Shown here: positions 25,398 through 34,247 of the stretch, one piece after another
Position numbering within the stretch: position 1 is the first letter of the stretch
How the letters are laid out: each line of letters starts with the position of its first letter
From: an uncultured Aquimarina sp.
GTDB lineage: Bacteria > Bacteroidota > Bacteroidia > Flavobacteriales > Flavobacteriaceae
Direction of reading: 5' to 3'
Assembly: GCA_947498765.1 (NCBI GenBank)
Contig: CANMLG010000006.1
Coordinates: forward strand, 62,001-126,000
Length of the DNA: 64,000 nucleotides
Translations under genes and position numbers: made by a program
Notes under the pieces: generated by a model
What the model was told of the DNA's origin: nothing
Database searches by the model: none
What the model saw: only the letters and a program-made list of their open reading frames with translations

Positions 25398-25506
25398 GTT
25401 GTTTCCATGTTTACAATGTAGGAAATAGTATAAGTAAGGAATTTTTTGGTTTTTTTTAATACTAGATAGGAAATCTTTACTTTTATAACATTAAAAATTA
25501 TAGCCC

Positions 25507-27048
25507 ATGAGTAAAACGGAAGAGTTTATTGAAGAGATTCAACAAGGATATACATTTAAAGGAGACTTTATAGCCTTAGGTGGAGCAATGCATAATGAGG
25601 AAACATTTGCTAATACTCAAATTAAAATTCCGTTGAAAACATTAAATAGACACGGATTAATAGCTGGGGCTACAGGTACAGGTAAAACAAAAACACTACA
25701 AGTGCTGGCTGAAAATTTAAGTAATAAAGGTATTCCAGTATTGCTTATGGATTTAAAAGGTGATTTGAGTGGTATAGCGCAACCAAGTCCAGGACATAAA
25801 AAAATTGACGAGCGACATAAAAAAATTGGCATTCCTTTTGAAGCGAGTGGTTTTCCCGTGGAAATTTTAACACTTTCGGAGCAAAAAGGGACACGTTTAC
25901 GGGCAACAGTTAGTGAGTTTGGTCCTGTTTTGCTTTCGCGAATTTTAAATGTTACGGAAACTCAAGCAGGAATTTTAGCTATCATTTTTAAATATTGTGA
26001 TGATAATAAGTTGCCTTTATTGGATTTAAATGATTTAAAAAAGGCATTACAGTATGCTACAGGTGAAGGAAAAAGTGAAATACAAAAAGAGTATGGGAGT
26101 ATTTCAAAAACATCTACAGGTTCAATAATTCGAAAAATTATTGAAATAGAGCAGCAAGGAGGAGATTTGTTTTTTGGAGAGCGCTCTTTTGAAATTGATG
26201 ATTTATTACGACAGGATGATGAGGGTAAAGGTTATATAAATATTATTCGATTAACAGATATTCAGGATAAGCCAAAGTTGTTTTCGACATTTATGTTAAG
26301 CCTTTTAGCTGAAATTTATAGTACTATGCCAGAGCAAGGGGATAGTGATCGACCTGAACTGGTGTTGTTTTTAGATGAAGCCCATTTGATATTTAACCAA
26401 GCTTCGTCGGCATTGTTGGATCAAATTGAAAATATTGTTAAGCTGATACGGTCAAAAGGAGTGGGCTTGTATTTTGTTACTCAAAATCCAACTGATGTAC
26501 CTGATGGTGTACTTGGACAATTAGGCTTAAAAATTCAGCATGCATTGCGAGCTTTTACGGCAAAGGATAGAAAAGCTATAAAGTTGACTGCCGAAAATTA
26601 TCCAATTTCAGAATTTTATGATACGGCTGAAGTGTTAACTTCATTAGGAATTGGAGAAGCTTTAGTATCAGCACTTGATGAAAAAGGAAGACCAACACCA
26701 TTAGCAAAAACTATGTTAAGGGCGCCTATGAGTAGGATGGATGTATTGACAAATCAAGAGTTGAAAAAACTGGTTGAAGGTTCGAAATTAACAGAAAAAT
26801 ATAATGAATCTATTGATAGAGAAAGTGCTTATGAATTATTAAATGAAAAAATTGAAAAAGCCGAAGCTGCAGAGGCAAAGGAAGCGGCTCAGAATGAGCG
26901 TAAAAAATTAAATAAACGAAGCTCAAGTGGAAGGGGTACAAATTCAAGAAATAGCTCAAGTAGTACTCAAAAAGCAATTATAAAGGTATTGACTAGTGCT
27001 ACTTTTATTAGGGGTGCACTGGGTATACTAAATAAAATGATGCGATAA
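25507..27048 (+). CDS. HerA/DUF853-type ATPase (YjgR-like)
   Basis: A 513-residue P-loop ATPase of the HerA/FtsK superfamily. It has Walker A AGATGTGKTKTLQ (about residues 55-67), Walker B ELVLFLDEAHLIF, a sensor region LYFVTQNPTDVPDGV and an arginine-finger-like HALRAFTAKDRKAI. It matches the DUF853 group (E. coli YjgR), whose physiological role is not established. The C-terminal tail is Lys/Glu- then Ser-rich (RKKLNKRSSSGRGTNSRNSS), probably disordered. It is transcribed alone, divergent from queE. No HerA partner nuclease (NurA) or Sir2/defence partner lies next to it, so a defence role is not supported. Confidence 0.85.
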   Translation: MSKTEEFIEEIQQGYTFKGDFIALGGAMHNEETFANTQIKIPLKTLNRHGLIAGATGTGKTKTLQVLAENLSNKGIPVLLMDLKGDLSGIAQPSPGHKKIDERHKKIGIPFEASGFPVEILTLSEQKGTRLRATVSEFGPVLLSRILNVTETQAGILAIIFKYCDDNKLPLLDLNDLKKALQYATGEGKSEIQKEYGSISKTSTGSIIRKIIEIEQQGGDLFFGERSFEIDDLLRQDDEGKGYINIIRLTDIQDKPKLFSTFMLSLLAEIYSTMPEQGDSDRPELVLFLDEAHLIFNQASSALLDQIENIVKLIRSKGVGLYFVTQNPTDVPDGVLGQLGLKIQHALRAFTAKDRKAIKLTAENYPISEFYDTAEVLTSLGIGEALVSALDEKGRPTPLAKTMLRAPMSRMDVLTNQELKKLVEGSKLTEKYNESIDRESAYELLNEKIEKAEAAEAKEAAQNERKKLNKRSSSGRGTNSRNSSSSTQKAIIKVLTSATFIRGALGILNKMMR

Positions 27049-27134
27049 ACCTAATAACGTGGATTTAGAAAAAAAATATTTTCGTTAATCAATAAAATGA
27101 AAGTATTTCTATTTTTTTTCCATAAAAAAGAACC

Positions 27135-27142
27135 TATGTTTG
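27135..27142 (+). promoter_or_regulatory. -7-like element for the 27170 lipoprotein gene
   Basis: TATGTTTG matches TAnnTTTG and lies 27 bp before the ATG. Confidence 0.45.
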
Positions 27143-27169
27143 CGTATCTAAATCGTAACAAAAATTATC

Positions 27170-27727
27170 ATGAAAATAACACACTTTTCGTTAATTACCT
27201 TAATAGCATTTTCTGTTTTTAGTTGTCAAAAAAAAGCAAATCCTTTTGAAATAGGTGTAGATCATATAGGAGAACTTACTAAAACAAGTACTGTTAAAGA
27301 TTTAGATAAGATTTATGTAAATGATTCGGTTGTAAAACATATAGCTGGTGATGAATTTGTTGGCAACGCAAATGAAATTGAAATATATGATACCCAAGGA
27401 AATCAATTATTGATTTTGGAGGCTAGTCAGGAATTTGATTCCATAGCAACTATAAAATCTATAAGAGTAGTTGATCCTCGATTTAAAACCTTAAAAGGTT
27501 TTGGAGCAGTAAGTACATTTAAAGATTTAAAGGATAATTATACTATTTCTAAAATAACAAATACGCTTAGTACCGTGCTTGTTGATATTGATGAAATTAA
27601 TGCCTATGTAGCTATAGATAAAAAGGAATTACCGAATCAGGTGCAATTTGATACTAAAACAAAAATTGAAGCGGTGAATATCCCCGATACAGCAAAAATT
27701 AAATATTTCTGGTTAAATTGGGAATAA
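27170..27727 (+). CDS. lipoprotein of unknown function
   Basis: A 185-residue predicted lipoprotein with a signal ending FSVFSC (lipobox, Cys at about 19). The mature part is beta-rich and contains an EIEIYDTQGNQLLILEA segment and a FGAVSTFKDLKDNYTISKI segment. The latter pattern is common in uncharacterised Flavobacteriia lipoproteins of about 180 residues. No catalytic motif was seen. It has its own promoter-like motif and a terminator right after it, so it is a single-gene unit. Function is unknown. Confidence 0.75.
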   Translation: MKITHFSLITLIAFSVFSCQKKANPFEIGVDHIGELTKTSTVKDLDKIYVNDSVVKHIAGDEFVGNANEIEIYDTQGNQLLILEASQEFDSIATIKSIRVVDPRFKTLKGFGAVSTFKDLKDNYTISKITNTLSTVLVDIDEINAYVAIDKKELPNQVQFDTKTKIEAVNIPDTAKIKYFWLNWE

Positions 27728-27736
27728 TAAAATGAG

Positions 27737-27773
27737 AAAAGACTGTTTTTAATGATAAGGCAGTCTTTTTTTT
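27737..27773 (+). terminator. intrinsic terminator after the 27170 lipoprotein gene
   Basis: AAAAGACTG (27737-27745) pairs with CAGTCTTTT (27761-27769) and is followed by a run of T. It overlaps the first codons of the longest frame of the next gene, which argues for a later start there. Confidence 0.7.
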
Positions 27774-27826
27774 GTCTACTTAGTATATCAAATAGTCTTG
27801 GCTTCTTGCGAAAGCAAATTAATAAT

Positions 27827-28663
27827 ATGACAAATCAAATTAAAAAAATAGTACCAATTTTAATTGGGAAACAATTAAAATTTAGGTCACTATGGTCTCC
27901 AGATAAAGCAGTAGAGCAAGCGTTTAATTTATTTTGTTCTCCCCAAAAAGGAAGAGTAAGAAATGAAGAAGAAGAGTTTTTAGAAGATGCAAAATTAGAA
28001 AAAGTACTTACTAAAGGACATAAAATCCAAACTTACCAATGGCAAGGTTCGGGTGATACGGTTTTACTATTGCATGGTTGGGAGAGTAATAGTTACCGGT
28101 GGAGAGCTTTAGTTGCGAAGTTGCAACACTATAATTTTAATATTATTGCCGTAGATGCACCAGCCCAGGGATATTCGAGTGGTAAACATTTGAGTGTGCC
28201 TTTGTATGTGGATTGCATTCAAGATATACTAGGCAAGCACCAGCCAAAAATAGTAATAGGTCATTCTTTAGGGGGAATGACGGCTATTTACAATCAATAC
28301 TTGTACCCAGATACAAGTGTGGAGAAAATCGTCACTTTGGGACCTCCATCGGAGTTGAGTTTTTTTCTAAAAAGTTTTCAAAATACGCTTGATTTATCTC
28401 AAGGTTTTATGGAAAAAATGGATGATTACTTATTTAAGCGTTTCGGGTTTTATGCAGGAGGTTTTTCAATTTCCGAATTTGCTAAAAAAATAACAATACC
28501 TGGTTTGTTAATTTTAGAAAAAAATGACAAACTAGCTCCTTATAAGCATTCTAAAAAAATTGCAGATAATTGGAATACCTGTGAATTATTTTCGGTAGAA
28601 AATGTTGGGCATTCACTTCAATCGGAAGAAATCAACAAGAAAATTTCAGCTTATTTAAAGTAA
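27827..28663 (+). CDS. alpha/beta-hydrolase
   Basis: 278 residues from the ATG at 27827. The frame is open from 27752, but that part contains the upstream terminator. The fold markers are the oxyanion HGWESNSYRWR, the nucleophile elbow VIGHSLGGM (Ser), a late Asp in LEKNDKLAPYKHS and the catalytic His in VENVGHSLQSEE. It is a cytoplasmic esterase, lipase or haloperoxidase-like hydrolase; no signal peptide or membrane helix is present. The substrate cannot be predicted, and no metabolic neighbour helps. Confidence 0.85.
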   Translation: MTNQIKKIVPILIGKQLKFRSLWSPDKAVEQAFNLFCSPQKGRVRNEEEEFLEDAKLEKVLTKGHKIQTYQWQGSGDTVLLLHGWESNSYRWRALVAKLQHYNFNIIAVDAPAQGYSSGKHLSVPLYVDCIQDILGKHQPKIVIGHSLGGMTAIYNQYLYPDTSVEKIVTLGPPSELSFFLKSFQNTLDLSQGFMEKMDDYLFKRFGFYAGGFSISEFAKKITIPGLLILEKNDKLAPYKHSKKIADNWNTCELFSVENVGHSLQSEEINKKISAYLK

Positions 28664-28809
28664 TTACGCTAATCCGAATATGTAATAAAACTTTTAGTTT
28701 TACAGATATTTAGATACGGAATAGGGTTTTATTGTATTATATGCTTTTTGTAATTTATAGTTATAGAGCTTGTGTTCTAATTAACGTATTTTGATAAGGA
28801 GTCTTTTAC

Positions 28810-28837
28810 TTGAGCTGAAATAAATACATTATTTTTG
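28810..28837 (+). promoter_or_regulatory. probable promoter of rluF
   Basis: TTG at 28810-28812 and TATTTTTG at 28830-28837, separated by 17 bp, fit the Bacteroidetes -33/-7 pair. The gene start follows within 30 bp. Confidence 0.55.
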
Positions 28838-28863
28838 TAAAAAATAGTGTATTGGAAACAGGA

Positions 28864-29676
28864 ATGACAAGGTTAAATAAGTATTTAAGTGAAATAGGCT
28901 ATTGTTCAAGAAGGGCTGCAGACAAGCTTATAGAGGAGCAACGAATACTTGTAAACAATGAATTGCCTCAAATGGGGCAAAAAGTTTCACCCGATGACGA
29001 GATTAGTGTTGATGGAGAAAAGATTCAGGATACAAAAAGAGAACATATTTATTTAGCGTTCAATAAACCAGTTGGAGTAGTTTGTACCACAGATTTGCGT
29101 GAAAAGGATAATATTATTGATTTTATTAATTATCCTCAGCGTATATTTCCAATAGGAAGGCTTGATAAGCCTAGTGAAGGTTTGATTCTTTTAACTAGCG
29201 ATGGAGACGTTGTAAATAAGATTTTACGTTCTCGTTACAATCATGAAAAAGAATACATAGTAACTGTAGATAAATTGATCACTCCCGATTTTATTAAAAG
29301 AATGGGTAATGGTATACCGATTTTGGATACGGTGACAAAAAAATGTGTTGTAGAAGAGATTAGTAAGTTTAGTTTTAGAATTATTTTAACTCAGGGATTG
29401 AATAGACAAATTAGACGCATGTGTGAATATTTGGGTTATGAAGTTGTAAAATTAAAACGTGTTCGAATTATGGATATTAAACTGCAATCAAATGTAGGTG
29501 AATACGTATCAATTTCACAAAAAGAGATGTTCTCTAATTTAAAATCTGACGAGGATAAAGAATTTTACTCTATAAAAAATACTAAAAATAGTTCAGAAAA
29601 TGATCAGTTAGGTCAAGAATATTCGAAAAATAATAAAAAAAATAGGTTGCCTAAGCGAAAAAGGAAAGATCGATAA
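28864..29676 (+). CDS. rluF: 23S rRNA pseudouridine synthase RluF-like
   Basis: 270 residues from the ATG at 28864; a TTG at 28852 would add four. The N-terminal S4 RNA-binding domain reads TRLNKYLSEIGYCSRRAADK. The catalytic motif GRLDKPSEGLILLTSDGD contains the essential Asp, and LNRQIRRMCEYLGYEV is the RsuA/RluB/E/F-family signature. Closest in style to RluF, which modifies U2604 of 23S rRNA; RluB and RluE are alternatives. The C-terminal about 30 residues are a basic Lys/Arg-rich tail likely to aid RNA binding. It is single, with its own promoter. Confidence 0.85.
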   Translation: MTRLNKYLSEIGYCSRRAADKLIEEQRILVNNELPQMGQKVSPDDEISVDGEKIQDTKREHIYLAFNKPVGVVCTTDLREKDNIIDFINYPQRIFPIGRLDKPSEGLILLTSDGDVVNKILRSRYNHEKEYIVTVDKLITPDFIKRMGNGIPILDTVTKKCVVEEISKFSFRIILTQGLNRQIRRMCEYLGYEVVKLKRVRIMDIKLQSNVGEYVSISQKEMFSNLKSDEDKEFYSIKNTKNSSENDQLGQEYSKNNKKNRLPKRKRKDR

Positions 29677-29815
29677 GTAAATGATGTTATGTAAAATTAA
29701 ACACTTGTATTTCAGTTGTTTGTAAAATTTTAAAGAAAAAGACTACACTTATACTGATGCTTGAAAACCAGTTTATTGTCTTAAAAATTAACTTTAAAAC
29801 AATAAAAACATACGT

Positions 29816-29850
29816 TTTGTCGATTTTCTAGCTAAAATCTATTATATTTG
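29816..29850 (+). promoter_or_regulatory. probable promoter of the SH3-domain protein gene
   Basis: TTTG (29816-29819) and TATATTTG (29843-29850), 23 bp apart, precede the ATG at 29927 by about 76 bp, leaving a leader of about 70 nt. Confidence 0.45.
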
Positions 29851-29926
29851 ATTTGTATTAGATGACGTGTTTTTTTGGCATGTTTATTGAAAGCCTACTA
29901 ATACAAACATAAATTACTTAGAAAAT

Positions 29927-30739
29927 ATGAAAAAATTTTTAGCCTCAATTTTTATTTTTCTTAGCATCACTTTTGTTCATGCGCAAGAAGAATTGTACTT
30001 CGTTTCAGTCGAATCATCGTCATTACGAAGTGGACCTGGAACAAACTACAACATTGTAGCAGAGTTAGGAAAAGGAATGCAAGTTTTATTAATCAGTGAA
30101 GATTTTGGTGATTGGTGGACAGTGCAGTATAAAACTATGAATGGTTTTATTAGGAGATCAGATATTCTTGCAGTGCCAGCAGGTATCGTTATAAAACCAG
30201 AAGAAGAGGATGATAATGATGGTGATTATTATGAAGAGGAAGATTCAACTTCTAGCAAATACGATGACTGGGAATCTACTGAATATGAAACAGGAGAGAC
30301 TCCGGAATGTTTAAACATAGTGCCTGAATTTGATTATAGCTTGGATAATTTTTTGAAAATAAAGAATGTAGGGTCTAATACAGAAGCAGTAGTTAAATTG
30401 ATAAAAATTGATAATACTAATGGAGAAGAATTAACATATCGTATTGCTTATATACAAGATGGAGATATTCACCAAATGAAAAATATACCCGCAGGTAAAT
30501 ATTATTTGAAAATTGCATACGGTAAAGATTGGAGAGAATTTACAGAAAATGGGAATTGTTTTGGTAGATTTGTTGAGAATCCACAATATGAAAAAGGAGA
30601 TGATATCGTAGATTTTACTCCTGTAAAGACAAGTCAAGGTACAGATGTTCCTTCTTATGAATTAACTTTAGATGTTAGTAACTCAAGTTCTAACAGTTTA
30701 GAAACCGAAGATATTTCAGAAAAAGACTTTAATAACTAA
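29927..30739 (+). CDS. secreted SH3b-domain protein
   Basis: A 270-residue protein with a signal peptide (cleavage after VHA) and a bacterial SH3 domain (residues about 24-85: SSLRSGPGTNYNIVAELGKGMQVLL, WWTVQYKTMNGFIRRSDI). Such domains often bind cell-wall peptides. An acidic linker follows (EEEDDNDGDYYEEEDS). The second domain (about 120-245) is beta-rich with a Cys near its start and an ENGNCFGRF segment; I do not recognise it. The protein is likely periplasmic. A terminator follows at once. Function is unknown. Confidence 0.75.
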   Translation: MKKFLASIFIFLSITFVHAQEELYFVSVESSSLRSGPGTNYNIVAELGKGMQVLLISEDFGDWWTVQYKTMNGFIRRSDILAVPAGIVIKPEEEDDNDGDYYEEEDSTSSKYDDWESTEYETGETPECLNIVPEFDYSLDNFLKIKNVGSNTEAVVKLIKIDNTNGEELTYRIAYIQDGDIHQMKNIPAGKYYLKIAYGKDWREFTENGNCFGRFVENPQYEKGDDIVDFTPVKTSQGTDVPSYELTLDVSNSSSNSLETEDISEKDFNN

Positions 30740-30761
30740 GATTTTTGTTAGGCTAATATAT

Positions 30762-30795
30762 AAAAGACCCGAAGTAAAACTTCGGGTCTTTTTTG
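30762..30795 (+). terminator. intrinsic terminator after the SH3-domain gene
   Basis: AAAAGACCCGAAG (30762-30774) pairs with CTTCGGGTCTTTT (30780-30792), followed by more T. Confidence 0.85.
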
Positions 30796-30833
30796 TTTTT
30801 GTATTGAATTGACATTAGTAGTCTTTCTTCTTA

Positions 30834-30862
30834 TTGGAATAAAACCAAAAACACTATTTTTG
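30834..30862 (+). promoter_or_regulatory. probable promoter of rsgA-dtd
   Basis: TTG (30834-30836), an 18-bp spacer and TATTTTTG (30855-30862) fit the -33/-7 pattern. The ATG follows at 30889. Confidence 0.6.
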
Positions 30863-30888
30863 TAATTCAATATTTATAAAAGCAATTA

Positions 30889-31842
30889 ATGACAGGAACC
30901 GTTTACAAATCTACTGGAAGCTGGTATACAGTAAAGGGTGAAGATGATGTATTTTATAATTGCCGTATAAAAGGTAAATTTAGAATAAAAGGGATTAAAA
31001 GTACCAATCCAGTTTCGGTAGGGGATCAAGTAGTTTTTGATCTTGAAACACAAGATGAAGAAACTACCGGGATAATTAAAGAGATTAAAGAACGTTTAAA
31101 TTACATTGTTCGAAAATCAGTTAACCTATCCAAGCAAACACATATTATAGCTTCTAATATTGATATTGTTTTTTTAGTAATTACACTAAATAATCCTCCT
31201 ACATTTACTTCTTTTATTGATCGTTTTTTGGTTACAGCTAAAGCATATGGTATTAGAGCTATATTGTTGTTTAATAAAATAGATACTTATAGTTCAGGTG
31301 ATCTGGACGAGATACGATATTTGGCACACTTGTATAGAAATATAGGTTACGAGTGCGAAGGTATTTCTGCGAAGACAGGTAAAAACATGGATAAAGTGAT
31401 ATCTTTAATGCAAGGAAAAGTATGTATGTTTTCGGGGCACAGTGGAGTAGGAAAGTCTACTTTAGTAAATGCAATTCAACCTAGTCTGCATTTGAAAACA
31501 AAGGAGATCAGTGATCAACATAAGCAAGGACAGCATACAACTACATTTGCTGAGATGTATGATTTAGAAAATGATATTAGGATTATTGATACTCCTGGAA
31601 TAAAAGGATTTGGAGTGGTTGATATGGAGCCTAACGAGGTAAGTGGTTATTTTCCAGAGTTTTTTGAGCGTCAATCGGATTGTAAATTTAATAATTGCTT
31701 GCATAAGGATGAGCCCAAATGTGCTGTAAAGGATGCTTTAGATACAGGAGAAATAGCATGGTCACGCTATAAAAGTTACTTGCAAATATTGGAAGGCGAT
31801 GATACTCATTATCGTAAAAATGAATATGCGAAGGATATATGA
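30889..31842 (+). CDS. rsgA: ribosome small-subunit-dependent GTPase A
   Basis: A 317-residue circularly permuted GTPase: an OB-fold (about 1-75), then G4 LLFNKID, G5 ISAKTG, G1 FSGHSGVGKSTLVN, G2 TTTF and G3 IIDTPGIKGFG. A zinc-finger tail has CKFNNCLHKDEPKC, with the usual C-x4-C-x-H-x5-C ligands. RsgA (YjeQ) checks and releases late 30S assembly intermediates. The gene overlaps dtd by ATGA (31839-31842), so the two are co-translated. Confidence 0.95.
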   Translation: MTGTVYKSTGSWYTVKGEDDVFYNCRIKGKFRIKGIKSTNPVSVGDQVVFDLETQDEETTGIIKEIKERLNYIVRKSVNLSKQTHIIASNIDIVFLVITLNNPPTFTSFIDRFLVTAKAYGIRAILLFNKIDTYSSGDLDEIRYLAHLYRNIGYECEGISAKTGKNMDKVISLMQGKVCMFSGHSGVGKSTLVNAIQPSLHLKTKEISDQHKQGQHTTTFAEMYDLENDIRIIDTPGIKGFGVVDMEPNEVSGYFPEFFERQSDCKFNNCLHKDEPKCAVKDALDTGEIAWSRYKSYLQILEGDDTHYRKNEYAKDI

Positions 31843-32291
31843 GGGTAGTAATTCAACGTGTTTCAGAAGCATCAATAGTGGTTAATGAGGAAATTGTAGG
31901 AGCAATTAATAAAGGTTTATTGGTGCTATTGGGTGTTGAAATAAATGATAGTCAGCAAGATATTGAATGGTTGGTGAAAAAAATAATTCAATTGCGTATT
32001 TTTCCTAGTAATGCGGGTAACATAGATAAAAGTGTGCAAGATATTGATGGAGAAATTGCTGTGATAAGTCAATTTACCCTCTACGCAAGTACCAAAAAAG
32101 GGAATCGCCCTAGTTTTATGAATTCTGCTAAGCCAGAAATTGCGAAGCCTATTTATGAAAATTTTGTTGCTCAATTATCTGACAAATTTGGTAAAAAAAT
32201 AACCACAGGTATTTTTGGAGCAGATATGAAAGTGTCATTAATTAATGATGGGCCAGTTACTATATGTATGGACACTAAAAATAAAGAATAA
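31839..32291 (+). CDS. dtd: D-aminoacyl-tRNA deacylase
   Basis: A 150-residue protein of the usual DTD length. It opens MRVVIQRVSEASIVV, has the catalytic-site SQFTLYASTKKGNRPSF motif and ends with LINDGPVTICMDTKN, the GPVT (cross-subunit Gly-cisPro) motif that rejects L-amino acids. It hydrolyses D-aminoacyl-tRNAs in the cytoplasm. It overlaps rsgA by 4 bp and is followed at 59 bp by a MazG-like gene, in a run of housekeeping genes. Confidence 0.95.
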   Translation: MRVVIQRVSEASIVVNEEIVGAINKGLLVLLGVEINDSQQDIEWLVKKIIQLRIFPSNAGNIDKSVQDIDGEIAVISQFTLYASTKKGNRPSFMNSAKPEIAKPIYENFVAQLSDKFGKKITTGIFGADMKVSLINDGPVTICMDTKNKE

Positions 32292-32349
32292 ACTTGTTTA
32301 AGTTGTTAGTTTGTTTTTAAAACAACTATAATAACTCAAATTTAATAAA

Positions 32350-32676
32350 ATGGATATAAAAAACACACAGTTAGCGGTAGATGAGTGGATAAAAAATCAT
32401 GGTGTTCGTTATTTTAATGAATTAACAAATATGGCGCAACTAACCGAAGAAGTTGGCGAGGTAGCAAGAATAATTGCTCGTCGTTATGGGGAACAAAGTG
32501 AAAAGGAAAGTGATAAAAATAAAGACTTAGGAGAGGAATTAGCCGATGTGGTTTTTGTAGTTTTGTGTTTGGCAAATCAAACTGGAGTTAATTTAGAAGA
32601 GGCTTTTAATAAAAAGTTGGATATAAAAACTCAAAGAGACCATGATAGACATCATAATAATGAAAAATTAAAATAA
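32350..32676 (+). CDS. MazG-like nucleotide pyrophosphohydrolase
   Basis: A 108-residue all-alpha NTP-PPase domain. The metal-binding E-x2-E...E-x2-D pattern is visible in LTEEVGEVARIIARRYGE and DLGEELADVVFVVLCLANQ. It is a short one-domain form, like house-cleaning dNTP pyrophosphatases (YpjD type), and not the two-domain MazG. The probable role is removal of non-standard dNTPs in the cytoplasm. It is followed 1 bp later by a small membrane-protein gene. Confidence 0.8.
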   Translation: MDIKNTQLAVDEWIKNHGVRYFNELTNMAQLTEEVGEVARIIARRYGEQSEKESDKNKDLGEELADVVFVVLCLANQTGVNLEEAFNKKLDIKTQRDHDRHHNNEKLK

Positions 32677-32677
32677 T

Positions 32678-32938
32678 ATGTTTAAGCAAATAATGAGTTC
32701 TGAAGCTTATTGGAGATCCGTAATTAGACTTGGATTTCTGTTTGCCATTGTTTTTGGTATTGTTGAACATGTAGGGCAATATAAAGGAATCAATTTTGAA
32801 GGTTTTAAAACGGATATTATAGAAAAGGGATTGATATTTAGATATGTACGGTCAAAAGTAGTAGGGGGATTAATATATGGATTAATAGTGTCCTTTGTTT
32901 TTCAGCGTCGTAAAATTATTGAGAGTAGAAGAAAATAA
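32678..32938 (+). CDS. small membrane protein of unknown function
   Basis: 86 residues with two hydrophobic segments: about 17-33 (LGFLFAIVFGIVEHVG) and 60-75 (VGGLIYGLIVSFVF). The tail is basic (QRRKIIESRRK), which favours a cytoplasmic C-terminus. It starts 1 bp after the MazG-like stop, and its TAA shares a base with the aroA start (TAATG at 32938), so the three genes form a coupled unit. The Met at residue 6 could be the true start. No function can be assigned. Confidence 0.75.
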   Translation: MFKQIMSSEAYWRSVIRLGFLFAIVFGIVEHVGQYKGINFEGFKTDIIEKGLIFRYVRSKVVGGLIYGLIVSFVFQRRKIIESRRK

Positions 32939-34173
32939 TGAATTTAGAATTAACTCAAATTGCAGATATTTCAAATGAAAAACTGCAAATAACAGGATCA
33001 AAAAGTGAGGCGAATAGATTGTTAATTTTGCAAGCACTATATTCAAAAATTAGTATTGAAAATTTATCTAATAGTGATGATTCTCAGGTAATGCAAGCAG
33101 CTATAGCTAGTACGGAGGAATTAGTTGATATTCACCATGCAGGTACAGCAATGCGTTTTTTAACATCTTATTTTGCTACCCGTGAGGGGCGTAAAACTAT
33201 TTTGACAGGAAGTGAGCGTATGCAGCAACGTCCTATTAAAATTTTAGTAGATGCTTTACGTGATTTGGGGGCAGATATTGTTTATCAAAAAGAAGAAGGT
33301 TATCCCCCAATAGTTTTGAATGGAAAAAAACTCATTAAAAATAAAGTTAGTTTAAAAGCTAACGTAAGCAGTCAATATATTTCTTCGTTAATGCTGGTGG
33401 CACCTTCATTGGAAAATGGATTAGAAATTGTTTTAGAAGGTAAGGTAACTTCGGTTCCTTATATTAAAATGACACTTTCTTTATTAAAAGAAATTGGAGC
33501 AGTAGGGAGTTTTGAAAATAATACAATTAAAATTTCACCTTTAGTAGATTCAAATACGGATACTATTGTTGTAGAGTCTGATTGGAGTTCGGCTTCCTAT
33601 TTTTATAGCCTTGTAGCACTTTCAAAAAATGCTAAAATTACCCTTGGAAGCTATAAAAAATCAAGCTATCAAGGAGATGCGGCTTTAGCAGAAATTTATA
33701 AAAATTTAGGCATTAAAACTTCTTATGAAAATAATACTATTACATTAGAAAAAGTATCTGATGTCACCAAGGGAACGGATGCCTTTAATGGATCTTTGGA
33801 TTTGGCGAATTCGCCCGATATAGCTCAAACCATAGCAGTAACTTGTTTTGGATTAGGAGTCTCGTGTCATTTAATAGGCTTACATACACTTAAAATTAAA
33901 GAAACGGATCGTTTAGAAGCATTAAAAGCTGAGATTGAAAAGCTAGGTGGAAAAGTAACTATTACTGAAGATGCTTTAATGCTAAGTGAAGCGTCAATAA
34001 TAAAAACAGATGTTGCTATAGATACTTATCAAGACCATAGAATGGCTATGGCATTTGCACCTTTAGCATTAAAAACTCGATTACTAATAAATGAAGCGGA
34101 AGTGGTAAGTAAATCATATCCGGATTTTTGGTCAGATATGAAAAAGCTAGGATTTATTATTTCTGAAGTTTAA
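32938..34173 (+). CDS. aroA: 3-phosphoshikimate 1-carboxyvinyltransferase (EPSP synthase)
   Basis: A 411-residue enzyme of the shikimate pathway that joins phosphoenolpyruvate to shikimate-3-phosphate. Family motifs: TGSKSEANRLLIL near the start (PEP/S3P binding), HHAGTAMRFLTSYFA, NSPDIAQTIAV, LKIKETDRLEALK and TYQDHRMAMAFAPLAL. It is somewhat shorter than the about 427-residue E. coli enzyme. Start and upstream stop overlap by one base. A terminator follows at 34203. All recognisable active-site segments are present. Confidence 0.93.
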   Translation: MNLELTQIADISNEKLQITGSKSEANRLLILQALYSKISIENLSNSDDSQVMQAAIASTEELVDIHHAGTAMRFLTSYFATREGRKTILTGSERMQQRPIKILVDALRDLGADIVYQKEEGYPPIVLNGKKLIKNKVSLKANVSSQYISSLMLVAPSLENGLEIVLEGKVTSVPYIKMTLSLLKEIGAVGSFENNTIKISPLVDSNTDTIVVESDWSSASYFYSLVALSKNAKITLGSYKKSSYQGDAALAEIYKNLGIKTSYENNTITLEKVSDVTKGTDAFNGSLDLANSPDIAQTIAVTCFGLGVSCHLIGLHTLKIKETDRLEALKAEIEKLGGKVTITEDALMLSEASIIKTDVAIDTYQDHRMAMAFAPLALKTRLLINEAEVVSKSYPDFWSDMKKLGFIISEV

Positions 34174-34202
34174 AATGAATATTTATTATAAATAAAATAG
34201 AT

Positions 34203-34232
34203 AAAACTCACAGCTTAGGCGTGAGTTTTTTT
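34203..34232 (+). terminator. intrinsic terminator of aroA
   Basis: AAAACTCAC (34203-34211) pairs with GTGAGTTTT (34221-34229), followed by a T-run. Confidence 0.85.
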
Positions 34233-34247
34233 TTTGTTTCTGTTTGG

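Noticed and set aside
25507..27048. HerA-like ATPase as part of a defence island
   Set aside because: No NurA, Sir2, nuclease or other defence partner is adjacent; neighbours are queE and a lipoprotein. DUF853-type ATPases are common chromosomal genes.
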